A program made the translations under genes and the position numbers. A DNA stretch of 64,000 nt, from the NCBI GenBank assembly GCA_050248275.1, contig JBFWSR010000002.1:1-64000 (forward strand), written 5' to 3'. Position 1 is the first letter of the stretch; each line of letters opens with the position of its first letter. Positions 8,403 to 17,581 of the stretch are shown here, piece by piece. Origin of the DNA: CAILZL01 sp050248275. GTDB lineage: Bacteria; Pseudomonadota; Gammaproteobacteria; Steroidobacterales; Steroidobacteraceae. The notes below the pieces were generated by a model, which was not told the DNA's origin, ran no database searches, and worked only from the letters and a program-made list of their open reading frames with translations.

Positions 8403-9098
8403 TCAGGAATTTATCTCGTTGCGCGAGCCGGATAACAACCGATCCAGCATCGCCAGACGCTCGGGCGTGCCGATGTCGTACCACTGGCCCGCATAAAACT
8501 CACCCGTTACCCGCCGGCTGCTGATCGCCGCGAACAACAAGGGCGCCAGCTTGAAGGCGCCGGGCGAACAGCCGGCAAACAGGCGGGGATGATAAAAACC
8601 CATGCCGGAGAAAGTGAAGGATTGTGTGGTCGCTGCCGTCACCTGACCGTCCTGCAAACCGAAATCCCCTTTGGGGTGATGTACCGGATTGGGCACCAGC
8701 ACCAGATGCGCCAGCGTATCGGCATGCCACTGTGACGGCAATGCCGGCGTTGCCACCTGCCAGTCCGTCCATACATCGCCATTCACCACCAGGAAAGGCT
8801 CATCACCCAGCAGGGGCAGAGCCTTGAAAATGCCGCCGCCGGTTTCCAGCGCCGGCCAGCCTTCGTGACTGTAGGCAATCCGCACATGCCAACGCGAACC
8901 ATCACCGACCTGTGCCGGAATCTGTTCGCCCAACCAGGCGGTGTTGATGACGATGTCGTGAAAACCCGCAATAGCCAGGCGTTCCAGGTGATATTCGATC
9001 AACGGTTTGCCGCCGACTTTCAGCAGCGGCTTGGGATGGCGGTCGGTAAGTGGCCGCATGCGTTCGCCACGGCCGGCTGCCAGGATCATGGCTTTCAT
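8403..9098 (-). CDS. murU: MurU, N-acetylmuramate-1-phosphate uridylyltransferase
   Basis: The 231-residue nucleotidyltransferase carries the signature LAAGRGERMRPLTDRHPKPL (residues 6-25) followed by VGGKPLIEY, and the metal-binding VVNGDVWTD. MurU converts MurNAc-1-phosphate to UDP-MurNAc in the anhydromuropeptide recycling route that bypasses MurA. Its start overlaps the amgK stop by one base, the arrangement known from Pseudomonas. This pathway is known there to give intrinsic fosfomycin tolerance. Confidence 0.88.
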   Translation of the reverse strand: MKAMILAAGRGERMRPLTDRHPKPLLKVGGKPLIEYHLERLAIAGFHDIVINTAWLGEQIPAQVGDGSRWHVRIAYSHEGWPALETGGGIFKALPLLGDEPFLVVNGDVWTDWQVATPALPSQWHADTLAHLVLVPNPVHHPKGDFGLQDGQVTAATTQSFTFSGMGFYHPRLFAGCSPGAFKLAPLLFAAISSRRVTGEFYAGQWYDIGTPERLAMLDRLLSGSRNEINS

Positions 9099-10120
9099 CA
9101 GAAGGTATATCCCACTTGTGGCTGTCTGCCTTGCAGCTCATCGAGCAGGCACAGCAGCGGGCGCAGATCGTCGTAACGCTGACAGGCATGGCGCACGTAT
9201 TCGATGAAACGCGGCGTGTCGGCCAGATACCTGGGCTTGCCATCGCGATAATTGATACGCGCAAAGATGCCCAGCACCTTCAGATGACGCTGCAGGCCCA
9301 TCCATTCCATGTCGCGATAGAACGCACCGAAGTCATCGTGTACCGGCAAACCGGCGTGACGGGCGCGTTCCCAGTAGCGGGCTGCCCAGTCAATGATCCT
9401 TGCTTCCGGCCAGCTGATGAACGCATCGCGGAACAACGACGCCACATCGTAAGTGATAGGGCCGTACACGGCGTCCTGAAAATCCAGCACACCGGGATTG
9501 GGATTGCTGATCATCAGGTTGCGCGGCATGTAGTCGCGATGCACGAATACACTCGGCTGAGCCAAGTTGGCAGCGACGATCAGATCGAACATGCGCGTCA
9601 GGGTGGCCTGCTGCCGGTCGGTCAACGATATGCCGAGATGCCGGGCAATGAACCAATCCGGAAACAGGCTCAACTCACGCCGCAACAGGGCTTCATCGTA
9701 GGGCGGCAGCACGCCGGGCCTGCTGAGCAACTGCCACTTGATCAGCGCATCAATGGCAGCACTGAACAACTCATCGGCATTACCTTCATTGAGCACATCC
9801 AGGAAAGTCTGGGTCCCGAGATCGGTGAGCAACAGATAGCCATTGGTCACATCTTCCGCCACCGCACGCGGCGCATGTACGCCTGCGGCCTGCATCAGAC
9901 CGGCAACATGCAAGAACGGCCGGATATTTTCCTTGTCAGGTGGTGCATCCATGGCAATGAAAGTTTCATGGCCCTGACTATCCGTCCTGACGATGCGGAA
10001 ATAGCGGCGAAAGCTGGCATCCGCCGAAGCCGGTACCATGCTGAACTGCCCGGTGCCCAGTACCTGGCGCACCCAGAGTTCCAGCGTTTCAAGTCTTGCG
10101 TCGCGTGTCGGCTCGGTCAT
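9098..10120 (-). CDS. amgK: AmgK, N-acetylmuramate/N-acetylglucosamine anomeric kinase
   Basis: This 340-residue aminoglycoside-phosphotransferase-fold kinase shows the Brenner motif VHRDYMPRNLMI and the metal-binding LDFQDAVYGP. AmgK phosphorylates MurNAc and GlcNAc at C1, feeding MurU. The start is placed at ATG 10120 (MTEPTRDARLETLELWV); an in-frame upstream start at 10171 would add residues that do not look like the family. It is divergent from lptD, as in Pseudomonas. Confidence 0.88.
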   Translation of the reverse strand: MTEPTRDARLETLELWVRQVLGTGQFSMVPASADASFRRYFRIVRTDSQGHETFIAMDAPPDKENIRPFLHVAGLMQAAGVHAPRAVAEDVTNGYLLLTDLGTQTFLDVLNEGNADELFSAAIDALIKWQLLSRPGVLPPYDEALLRRELSLFPDWFIARHLGISLTDRQQATLTRMFDLIVAANLAQPSVFVHRDYMPRNLMISNPNPGVLDFQDAVYGPITYDVASLFRDAFISWPEARIIDWAARYWERARHAGLPVHDDFGAFYRDMEWMGLQRHLKVLGIFARINYRDGKPRYLADTPRFIEYVRHACQRYDDLRPLLCLLDELQGRQPQVGYTF

Positions 10121-10216
10121 GCCTGGTCCAGATACCTTGTGCAAATCATGCGGGTGATGTCGGGCTTGCAATGCATGCTGCGATCAAGCCCCGGCACGGC
10201 AGTATAAACATCTGAC

Positions 10217-10222
10217 TATAAT
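10217..10222 (+). promoter_or_regulatory. Candidate -10 element for lptD
   Basis: A perfect TATAAT lies about 64 bases before the lptD ATG in the divergent amgK/lptD gap. No good -35 hexamer stands at the right spacing, so this may be a weak or activator-dependent promoter. lptD is often under envelope-stress control, but no sigma-E match was established. Confidence 0.35.
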
Positions 10223-10285
10223 GACCGCACCAACTTGAACGCTTTGCATCCCGGAACCATTCAACGGGCCAATCATCCGCTACCA

Positions 10286-12592
10286 ATGCCCAGACTTCCG
10301 ATACCACTACTGCGCCCTCTTTTCGTTCAGCGGCGCTGCCGGTTGCTGTTGCTGATCGCCGTTAATCTCGGCATCGCCGCTGAAGTCAATGCCCAAGTCC
10401 AGACCTGTCCCGGTTATGACATCCCGACCAGCCAGCAAAGCTCGCGCAACAAGCCCAGTCTGGCGGAAACCGCACAGCTGCCCATAGAACTGCAAGCCGA
10501 CAGCTGGGATGCCACCGTCAATGGCGAGATCAATCTGAACGGCCAGGTCACGGCGCGTCAGGGCGAACGCACCCTGAGTGCGGATGCCCTGCATTACGAC
10601 CTGTCCAGCAAGGCAATGAAAGCCTCGGGCGCCGTGCAATACGAAGACAACACGCTGCAACTGGGCGGCGCCGATGCCAGCATGGATTCGAGCGGCGGTA
10701 CCGAGGTCGCGCAAGCCAGCTTCATCCTGAAAGCCAATGCCGGACGCGGCACTGCTGACAAAATTCAACTCAGCCCGGAAGGCAATGTGGCGCTGGAGTC
10801 GGTGCGCTACACCACCTGTCCCGTCGGCAGCACCGATTGGGAACTGAAACTTTCCGATTTGAACATCAGCCAGCAAAACCTGACCGGCACCGGTCGCAAT
10901 GTGCGGCTGGAATTTCAGGGCGTACCGATTTTCTATCTGCCCTGGATCTCTTTTCCGGTGGGCAATGAACGCAAGAGCGGATTTCTGTTCCCCACCTTTG
11001 GCGGTTCATCGCGCGGCGGCAACGCCCTGTCGGTGCCTTGGTACTGGAACCTGGCCGCCAATTACGACGACACCATCACGCCCATCTACGACACCAGCCG
11101 CGGCTTCAAGCTGGATAACGAATTTCGTTACCTGGGCGAGTCCAGCAAGGGCAGTCTGGTCACCGGCTATCTGCCACACGACAACAAGACCAATGACTGG
11201 CGCGGCCTGGTGCAACTGGCGTATCGCAACGATTTCGACGATGTCCTGCGACTCGATGTCGGCGCCAGCGACGTGCGCGACAACCAATGGTTCGAAGACT
11301 TCGGCCAGACCCTCGACGCCACCAGCACGGTGTATCTGCCCCGCAGCCTGTCCCTGAACGCCTATTCCAGCAACTGGCAGGGCAAATTGAAAATCCAGAA
11401 CCTGCAAGTAATCGATGACACGATCCCGCTGAGTGACCGGCCCTACACCTTGTTGCCGCAGCTCTCGGTGGCGGGCCACCAACTCCTGCCCTTTGGCTGG
11501 GAATTCACCCTGGACAGCGAACTGAGTTATTTCACACGCGGCGAGGTCGAACGCACCACCCGGGAAAAAAGCCTGACGGGTGGTCGTTTGAATCTGGTGC
11601 CCGAGCTGACCCTGCCGCTGCGCACTCGCGGTCTGTACCTGACCCCCAGCGCCAGTTGGCATTACACCGGCTATCAATTGCAGAACACCACCGGCAATGC
11701 CCGGCGCGATCCATCGCTGTCCGCACCGGCGTATTCGCTGGACAGCGGTATGGTGTTCGAGCGTCTGTCAGGCAGCAAGCGACAGCGTTTGTACACGCTG
11801 GAACCGCGACTGCTGTACACCTACGTGCCTTATCGTTCGCAGGACGATCTGCCGCTGTTCGATACCGGCATGCCGGACTTCAATCTGGTACAACTGTTCC
11901 AGACCAATCGTTTCATTGGCCCGGATCGTCTGGGCGACACCAACCAACTCAGCGCCGGCCTCACCACCCGCATGCTGGATGCACGCGATGGCCGGCAGTT
12001 TCTGGCCGGTACGGTCGGGCAGGCTTACTATTTCAGGACACCCTGCGTGATTTCCTTGACGCAAACCGCTTGTAACAACGCCATCACTGCGGATCACTCA
12101 TCTGACATCATTGGACAACTGTCCCTGTCGGCCTACAAAAACTGGACAGTGAGCATGGGAATACAGTGGGACCCCAACCTTTCCCGTGGCCAACGCGGCG
12201 ACTTCTCATTTCAGTACCGTCCGGCCGGCAATCAGACAATCAACCTGGGTTACAGCTACAACCGCGGCTCAGTGGAACAATGGGTATCCTCCTTCGCCTG
12301 GCCCATCGGCCGGGCCTGGAGCAGTTACGGGCGGGTGGTGTATTCGCATCTGGACCGGAAATTCCTCGACCATTTTGCCGGTCTGGAATACCGCTCCTGT
12401 TGCTGGAACATCCGCGCCGTGGTCGGCCGGGCGGTCACCACCCGCAGCGGCGAGTACGACACCCAGTACAAGCTGCAGCTTGAACTCAAGGGACTGTCCA
12501 GTGTCGGAACCGCCGATGCTTTCCTCGAAAGCTCAATTCCCGGATACTCCGCGCGCGCCGCAGGCAGTGCTGTGACATTGCCTACCCGGTAA
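10286..12592 (+). CDS. lptD: LptD, LPS-assembly outer-membrane protein
   Basis: The 768-residue protein has a signal peptide ending near NAQ (about residue 37), an OstA/LptA-like jellyroll domain (about 70-190), and a large C-terminal barrel. The cysteine pattern of LptD is visible: one just after the signal peptide (QTCPG), one in TTCPVGS and the adjacent pair in YRSCCWN near the C-terminus; these form the essential disulphides. It inserts LPS into the outer leaflet with LptE. ATG 10286 is chosen over an upstream TTG because the signal peptide begins there. Confidence 0.95.
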   Translation: MPRLPIPLLRPLFVQRRCRLLLLIAVNLGIAAEVNAQVQTCPGYDIPTSQQSSRNKPSLAETAQLPIELQADSWDATVNGEINLNGQVTARQGERTLSADALHYDLSSKAMKASGAVQYEDNTLQLGGADASMDSSGGTEVAQASFILKANAGRGTADKIQLSPEGNVALESVRYTTCPVGSTDWELKLSDLNISQQNLTGTGRNVRLEFQGVPIFYLPWISFPVGNERKSGFLFPTFGGSSRGGNALSVPWYWNLAANYDDTITPIYDTSRGFKLDNEFRYLGESSKGSLVTGYLPHDNKTNDWRGLVQLAYRNDFDDVLRLDVGASDVRDNQWFEDFGQTLDATSTVYLPRSLSLNAYSSNWQGKLKIQNLQVIDDTIPLSDRPYTLLPQLSVAGHQLLPFGWEFTLDSELSYFTRGEVERTTREKSLTGGRLNLVPELTLPLRTRGLYLTPSASWHYTGYQLQNTTGNARRDPSLSAPAYSLDSGMVFERLSGSKRQRLYTLEPRLLYTYVPYRSQDDLPLFDTGMPDFNLVQLFQTNRFIGPDRLGDTNQLSAGLTTRMLDARDGRQFLAGTVGQAYYFRTPCVISLTQTACNNAITADHSSDIIGQLSLSAYKNWTVSMGIQWDPNLSRGQRGDFSFQYRPAGNQTINLGYSYNRGSVEQWVSSFAWPIGRAWSSYGRVVYSHLDRKFLDHFAGLEYRSCCWNIRAVVGRAVTTRSGEYDTQYKLQLELKGLSSVGTADAFLESSIPGYSARAAGSAVTLPTR

Positions 12593-12614
12593 CCTTCCCG
12601 CCCGATTGCCAGTG

Positions 12615-13949
12615 ATGTCATTCATGAAGTCCAAGATTGCCGTTATCGCCGCCCCGGTTGTCATGCTGTTGGTCATGCTGGCGGGATCGAATTCCCTGCA
12701 GGCCGAACCGCGCCAGTTGTCGACCCGCGGCGTATCGCTGGACCGCATCGCCGCCATCGTCAACGATGGCGTGGTGCTGTCGAGCGAGCTGGAAGCGGAA
12801 ACGGCGCGCATATCCGCTCGTCTGAAACAGCAGAATACGCAACTGCCGCCCGACAGCGTGCTGCGCCGCCAGGTGCTGGATCGCCTGATCCTGCAGGAAT
12901 TGCAGATTCAGCGCGCCGAACGTGGCGGCCTGAAGATTTCCGATGAAATGCTCAACACCGCACTGAACGACATTGCCGGTCGCAATGGCGTGAAGTTCAG
13001 CGACCTGCCTGCCAGCATCGAAGCACAGGGTCAGAATTACGCAGCCTTCCGCGAGGAAGTGCGCCGCGACATGACCGTGCAGATCTTGCAGCAGCAGGCG
13101 GTGATCGCCCACATCAATGTCTCGCCACGCGAACTCGACCAATTTCTGGCCAAGCAGCAGCGCATGCCCGACGCCAACGCTCAGTACAACCTGTCGCACA
13201 TCCTGATTGCCGTGGCCAGCAATGCCAGCTCCGAAGAACTGGCCAGGCGCGAAGCGCGCGCAAACGAAGCGCTGGCCAAGGCCAGGGCGGGACAAAGCTT
13301 TGCCGAGCTGGCGGTCGCCTATTCCGACAGCGCCACCAATGTTGACGGTGGTTCGCTGGGCTGGCGCAGCGGCGCACAACTGCCCTCCATCGTGGCCGAC
13401 GCCATTCCCGGATTGAAGGTGGGCGACGTGACCGGCGTCATTCGCACTCCCAGCGGCTTTCACATTTTCAAGCTGAACGACAAACGCGGCGGCGAAGCGG
13501 AACAGGAACTGCAATCGCAGGTGCATGCCCGGCACATCTTGCTCAAGACCACCGAGATTGAAGACGACAACACCGTCAAGCAGCGTCTGGAAAAAATCCG
13601 CGAACGCATTCTCGCCGGCGAAGACTTCGCCACCATTGCCGCCGTCACCTCGCAGGACACAGGTTCCGCGGTACAGGGCGGCGATCTCGGCTGGGCCGGA
13701 CCCGGCACTTATGTAGGCGAATTCGAACAGACGCTGGACAAGCTCGACATCAACGAAATCAGCGCACCATTCAAATCACAGTTCGGCTGGCACATCGTGC
13801 AGTTGCTGGGACGCCGCACGCAGGACATCAGCGACGAAACCCGCCGCAATAAAGCTTTTATGGAGCTGCGCGAATCCAAGGCTGAAGAAGAAGTCGAGCT
13901 GTGGCTGCGCGAACTGCGCGCCAGTGCCTACGTTGAATACCTGTTGTAA
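12615..13949 (+). CDS. surA: SurA, periplasmic chaperone and peptidyl-prolyl isomerase
   Basis: The 444-residue protein has an N-terminal signal sequence, the SurA N-domain (starting near LDRIAAIVNDGVVLSSELEA) and two parvulin rotamase domains. These are visible from the paired patterns SHILIAVAS...GGSLGW and RHILLKTTE...GGDLGW. It escorts outer-membrane proteins to the BAM complex. Directly downstream of lptD, a chief client, with 22 bases between; a standard operon. An ATG at 12624 is an alternative start. Confidence 0.95.
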   Translation: MSFMKSKIAVIAAPVVMLLVMLAGSNSLQAEPRQLSTRGVSLDRIAAIVNDGVVLSSELEAETARISARLKQQNTQLPPDSVLRRQVLDRLILQELQIQRAERGGLKISDEMLNTALNDIAGRNGVKFSDLPASIEAQGQNYAAFREEVRRDMTVQILQQQAVIAHINVSPRELDQFLAKQQRMPDANAQYNLSHILIAVASNASSEELARREARANEALAKARAGQSFAELAVAYSDSATNVDGGSLGWRSGAQLPSIVADAIPGLKVGDVTGVIRTPSGFHIFKLNDKRGGEAEQELQSQVHARHILLKTTEIEDDNTVKQRLEKIRERILAGEDFATIAAVTSQDTGSAVQGGDLGWAGPGTYVGEFEQTLDKLDINEISAPFKSQFGWHIVQLLGRRTQDISDETRRNKAFMELRESKAEEEVELWLRELRASAYVEYLL

Positions 13950-13979
13950 TCGACTGCTGCCATCATCGCAGCCGCACTC

Positions 13980-14963
13980 ATGCCCAGTTTACCGCGCATC
14001 ATCCTGAGCACCGGCGAACCTGCCGGCATTGGGCCGGATCTGGCTATTGCCATTGCACAGCAGCCCTGGTCCTGCCAGCTGATCGTGGCGGGCGACCGCG
14101 GCCTGCTGCAGTCGCGTGCCGAACAGCTGCAGATTCCCGTGCAACTGCGCGACTATCTGCCGGACACGGAGCAGCCCCACCTGGCGGGCACGCTCACCAT
14201 GCTGCATGTGCCCGTCGCGGCAACCGTGCAGACCGGGGCATTGAATGAGGCCAATGCACGCTATGTACTGCAACTGCTGGATCGCGCCTGCGATGGCTGC
14301 ATGGCCGGCGAATTTGCCGCGATGGTCACGGCGCCGGTACAGAAAAGCATCATCAACCAGGCTGGGATTGCTTTCACCGGTCATACCGAATATCTCGCCG
14401 AACGGACCGGCGGACACTTGCCGGTGATGATGCTGACGGCGGATCAACTACGCGTGGCGCTGGTCACCACGCATTTGCCACTGACACAAGTGAGCAGCGC
14501 CATCACTCGCGCCACGCTGCGCAAAACCCTGCTCATTCTGCAGCACGATCTGCAACAGCGTTTCGGCATTGCACAGCCACGTATTATGGTGCTGGGACTG
14601 AATCCGCACGCAGGCGAGTCCGGCTATCTGGGCCGCGAAGAAATTGAAGTGATCACGCCGGTATTGAACGAGCTGCGCGCACAAGGCATGCAGCTGACCG
14701 GCCCGGCGCCCGCCGATACCGCGTTCACGCCCCATATGTTGCAAGCTGCCGATGCGGTGCTGGCGATGTATCACGATCAGGGATTGCCGGTGCTCAAGTA
14801 CGCCGGTTTTGGTAATGCGGTGAATGTGACGCTCGGTCTGCCCATCCTGCGCACATCAGTGGATCACGGCACGGCCCTGGATCTGGCAGGCACCGGCAAG
14901 GCGGATGCGGGCAGCCTGGCGGCGGCCTTGCAACTGGCCATTCAACTGAGCAGCCGCGCGTGA
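13980..14963 (+). CDS. pdxA: PdxA, 4-hydroxythreonine-4-phosphate dehydrogenase
   Basis: The 327-residue enzyme begins PRIILSTGEPAGIGPDLAIA, the family start. It contains the metal-binding histidines in FTGHTEYLA, LNPHAGESG and AMYHDQGLPVLKY, and ends with the TSVDHGTALDLAG substrate motif. It oxidises 4-phosphohydroxy-L-threonine on the DXP-independent route to pyridoxal 5'-phosphate. Position between surA and rsmA is conserved in gammaproteobacteria. Confidence 0.95.
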   Translation: MPSLPRIILSTGEPAGIGPDLAIAIAQQPWSCQLIVAGDRGLLQSRAEQLQIPVQLRDYLPDTEQPHLAGTLTMLHVPVAATVQTGALNEANARYVLQLLDRACDGCMAGEFAAMVTAPVQKSIINQAGIAFTGHTEYLAERTGGHLPVMMLTADQLRVALVTTHLPLTQVSSAITRATLRKTLLILQHDLQQRFGIAQPRIMVLGLNPHAGESGYLGREEIEVITPVLNELRAQGMQLTGPAPADTAFTPHMLQAADAVLAMYHDQGLPVLKYAGFGNAVNVTLGLPILRTSVDHGTALDLAGTGKADAGSLAAALQLAIQLSSRA

Positions 14964-15736
14964 TGCATCAAGTCCGCAAACGTTTTGGCCAGCATTTTCT
15001 GCGCGATCAAAGCGTCATCGACGACATCGTCAATGCCATCAATCCACAACCCGGCGAGCATGTGGTGGAAATCGGCCCTGGACTGGGTGCAATTACATTG
15101 CCGGTACTGGCTCGTATCAAGGAAATGGACGCAGTGGAAATCGACCGCGATGTCATCGCCGCCTTGAAAGTCAGTGCTTTCAATGTTGGCACGCTGCATC
15201 TGCATGAGGCCGATGTGCTCAAGTTCGGCTTTGGCAGTCTGCGCAGCGACACGCAATTGCTGCGTCTGATCGGCAACCTGCCCTATAACATCTCCACGCC
15301 GCTGCTGTTTCGATTGATTGAACAGCGTGAACACTTTCTGGACATGCACTTCATGCTGCAGAAGGAAGTCGTCGATCGCATGGCGGCCCTGCCTGATACC
15401 GACGACTACGGCCGTCTGACCGTCATGCTGGCGCCCTGGCTGCAGGTCACGCCCCTGTCCGACATCGGTCCGCAAGCCTTCCGGCCACCGCCCAGAGTGA
15501 TGTCCACCGTGGTGCGACTGGTCCCTCATGCCACGCCGCCCTTCACGATTCATGATCAGGAGGTGTTTGCAAACGTGGTCATGGCGGCCTTTTCGCAACG
15601 CCGCAAAACCCTGCGCAATGCACTGCGTTCATTGCTCAGCGCCGAACAGATCGAAGCGGCCGGCATCGATCCGGGCCTGCGCGCCGAAGTCCTGTCGCCT
15701 GAATGTTTTGCAGCGCTGGCCCGGCAGGTTGCATAA
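14963..15736 (+). CDS. rsmA: RsmA (KsgA), 16S rRNA dimethyladenosine transferase
   Basis: The 257-residue SAM-dependent enzyme has KRFGQHFLRDQ at the start, VEIGPGLGAIT (motif I), a DAVEIDRDV acidic loop and the catalytic NLPYNIS motif. It dimethylates two adjacent adenosines near the 3' end of 16S rRNA in late 30S maturation. Its ATG overlaps the pdxA stop by one base (TGATG), implying coupled translation; a GTG three bases earlier is possible. Confidence 0.95.
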   Translation: MHQVRKRFGQHFLRDQSVIDDIVNAINPQPGEHVVEIGPGLGAITLPVLARIKEMDAVEIDRDVIAALKVSAFNVGTLHLHEADVLKFGFGSLRSDTQLLRLIGNLPYNISTPLLFRLIEQREHFLDMHFMLQKEVVDRMAALPDTDDYGRLTVMLAPWLQVTPLSDIGPQAFRPPPRVMSTVVRLVPHATPPFTIHDQEVFANVVMAAFSQRRKTLRNALRSLLSAEQIEAAGIDPGLRAEVLSPECFAALARQVA

Positions 15737-15806
15737 CGCGGTACTTGCCCGTTGTGCAGCAAACTTTCAGACTAGCCTTCAGTCGTCATACGCTTCAGGT
15801 GCAAGC

Positions 15807-16256
15807 ATGAGCACGTATCGCAATATTCTGGTGGTTGTGGACCTGTCCGCCGACAGCCATCCGATCATTGACCGCGCTCAAGCACTGGCGGCACCGGCGA
15901 CGCTGACTCTCATGCATGTGGTCGAATACGTTCCCCTGGAACCCATGGGTGAAACACTGCTGCCGGCCATGCAGATCGAGGGCGAACTGGTCAAGCGCGC
16001 GACCGAGAAGCTGGCGCAGCTCGCTGCGGTACACGGTCTGCAGGACAGCCGGCAAATCGTGGCAGTCGGCAGCATCAAGGCAGAGATTCAGCACACTGCT
16101 GTGGAGATGGGCGCCGACCTGATCGTGGTCGGCAATCACGCGCGTCATGGTCTGAAAGCGCTGGTGAACTTCACGGAAGATGCGGTGCTGCACACGGCTT
16201 CCTGCGACGTACTGGCGGTGCACTTGCCGCACGCCGCCGCCGGCATCAAGACCTGA
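15807..16256 (+). CDS. Universal stress protein (UspA family)
   Basis: The 149-residue single-domain Usp begins STYRNILVVVDLSADSHPII. It contains the ATP-binding-type pattern GADLIVVGNHARHG near residue 115, followed by a serine- and threonine-poor variant of the usual G-S tail, so nucleotide binding is uncertain. It is cytoplasmic and of undefined stress role. Its place between rsmA and apaG, genes normally adjacent, suggests an insertion in this lineage. Confidence 0.85.
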   Translation: MSTYRNILVVVDLSADSHPIIDRAQALAAPATLTLMHVVEYVPLEPMGETLLPAMQIEGELVKRATEKLAQLAAVHGLQDSRQIVAVGSIKAEIQHTAVEMGADLIVVGNHARHGLKALVNFTEDAVLHTASCDVLAVHLPHAAAGIKT

Positions 16257-16328
16257 TTTCTTGTGCCTGCCCAGTCTGCCGACCACTGATATATTGCCGA
16301 TTCATCCACTCCAGCCATAGCCCGCACC

Positions 16329-16712
16329 ATGAGCACTTCGGTAACACACAAGATCCGTGTTGACGTCAGCACCAGCTATGTCGACGATCAGTCCATCCCG
16401 GACGAAAGCCGGTATGTATTTTCCTACACCATCACCATTCATAACGAAGGCACGGTGCCCGCCAGGCTGCTGACGCGCCATTGGGTGATCACCGATGCCA
16501 ATGGCAAGGTGCAGGAAGTGCGTGGCGAGGGGGTCGTGGGCGAACAGCCGCATCTGCAACCCGGGCAGGGCTTCCGCTACTCCAGCGGCGCTGTCATCGA
16601 AACGCCGGTCGGCGCCATGCAGGGCAGTTATCAGATGGTGGCCGACGACGGCGCGCATTTCGATGCGGAAATCGCGCCCTTCCGTCTTGCCAAGCCCGGC
16701 CTGCTGCATTGA
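16329..16712 (+). CDS. apaG: ApaG (CorD) protein
   Basis: The 127-residue beta-sandwich protein of the ApaG/DUF525 family shows the typical IRVDVSTSYVDDQSIPDESR start and the RHWVITDANGKVQEVRGEGV segment with a GEQPHLQPG loop. The biochemical function is unsettled, with links to nucleotide signalling and cation homeostasis. It sits 11 bases before apaH, the conserved pairing. Confidence 0.93.
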   Translation: MSTSVTHKIRVDVSTSYVDDQSIPDESRYVFSYTITIHNEGTVPARLLTRHWVITDANGKVQEVRGEGVVGEQPHLQPGQGFRYSSGAVIETPVGAMQGSYQMVADDGAHFDAEIAPFRLAKPGLLH

Positions 16713-16723
16713 TGACCTGAAAT

Positions 16724-17563
16724 ATGGCTGTCTACGCCATTGGCGACATCCAGGGTTGCTACGATGAATTCCAGCAACTGCTGCATATCCTGAAGTTCGA
16801 TCCGGCGCGGGACCGGCTCTGGCTGACCGGCGATCTGGTCAACCGCGGTCCGCGCTCACTCGCTACGCTGCGGCTGGTGAAATCGCTGGGCGATGCCGCC
16901 ATTACCGTACTGGGCAACCACGATCTGCATTTGCTGGCCCTTGCGCTTGATCCGCAAGCCAAACGCAAAACCAAGGATACGCTCGACGAAGTGCTCAATG
17001 CGCCGGATCGCGCCGAACTGCTGCACTGGCTGCGTCATCGCCCGCTGCTGCATCACGACACCCGGCTGCAACGGACGCTGATCCACGCCGGATTACCGCC
17101 GCAATGGGATCTGCCGCAAGCCATCGCCTGCGCCCGCGAACTGGAACAGGCATTGCGCGAAGCCGACCACGCCCGTGAGTTGTTTCAGAACATGTATGGC
17201 GATGAACCGGATCGCTGGGATGAAAACCTGAAAGGCTTTGCCCGGTTGCGCTTCATCACCAACTGCCTGACCCGTCTGCGCGCCTGTACCGAGGATGGCG
17301 TACTGAAACTCAAGGCCAAAGGATCGCCTGCGCAATTGGGGCCCGGTCTGTATCCATGGTTTCGCGTCCCGAAACGCCGCAGTCGCATGCAACGCATCGT
17401 GTGCGGCCACTGGTCGGCACTGGGATTTCACAATGCCGACCATGTACTGGCGCTGGATACCGGCTGCATCTGGGGCGGCACGCTGTGCGCCATGCGGCTG
17501 GATCAGGAATCCGCGCCGGTGCACGTACCCTCCATCTCCGGCGGCTTGCCGCTGGAAGACTGA
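16724..17563 (+). CDS. apaH: ApaH, symmetrical bis(5'-nucleosyl)-tetraphosphatase
   Basis: This 279-residue metallophosphatase carries the ordered motifs GDIQGC (residues 7-12), GDLVNRGP, LGNHDLHLL and the later VCGHWSALG. It hydrolyses Ap4A to two ADP, removing a stress dinucleotide and lowering Np4-capping of RNA. It ends the lptD-surA-pdxA-rsmA-usp-apaG-apaH series and is convergent with the next gene. Confidence 0.95.
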   Translation: MAVYAIGDIQGCYDEFQQLLHILKFDPARDRLWLTGDLVNRGPRSLATLRLVKSLGDAAITVLGNHDLHLLALALDPQAKRKTKDTLDEVLNAPDRAELLHWLRHRPLLHHDTRLQRTLIHAGLPPQWDLPQAIACARELEQALREADHARELFQNMYGDEPDRWDENLKGFARLRFITNCLTRLRACTEDGVLKLKAKGSPAQLGPGLYPWFRVPKRRSRMQRIVCGHWSALGFHNADHVLALDTGCIWGGTLCAMRLDQESAPVHVPSISGGLPLED

Positions 17564-17581
17564 GCACTCCCCGCGGCGGTA

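Noticed and set aside
9050..10207. Long plus-strand open frame opposite amgK
   Set aside because: A shadow of amgK/murU in GC-rich DNA; its product resembles nothing, while the minus strand is a clear kinase.
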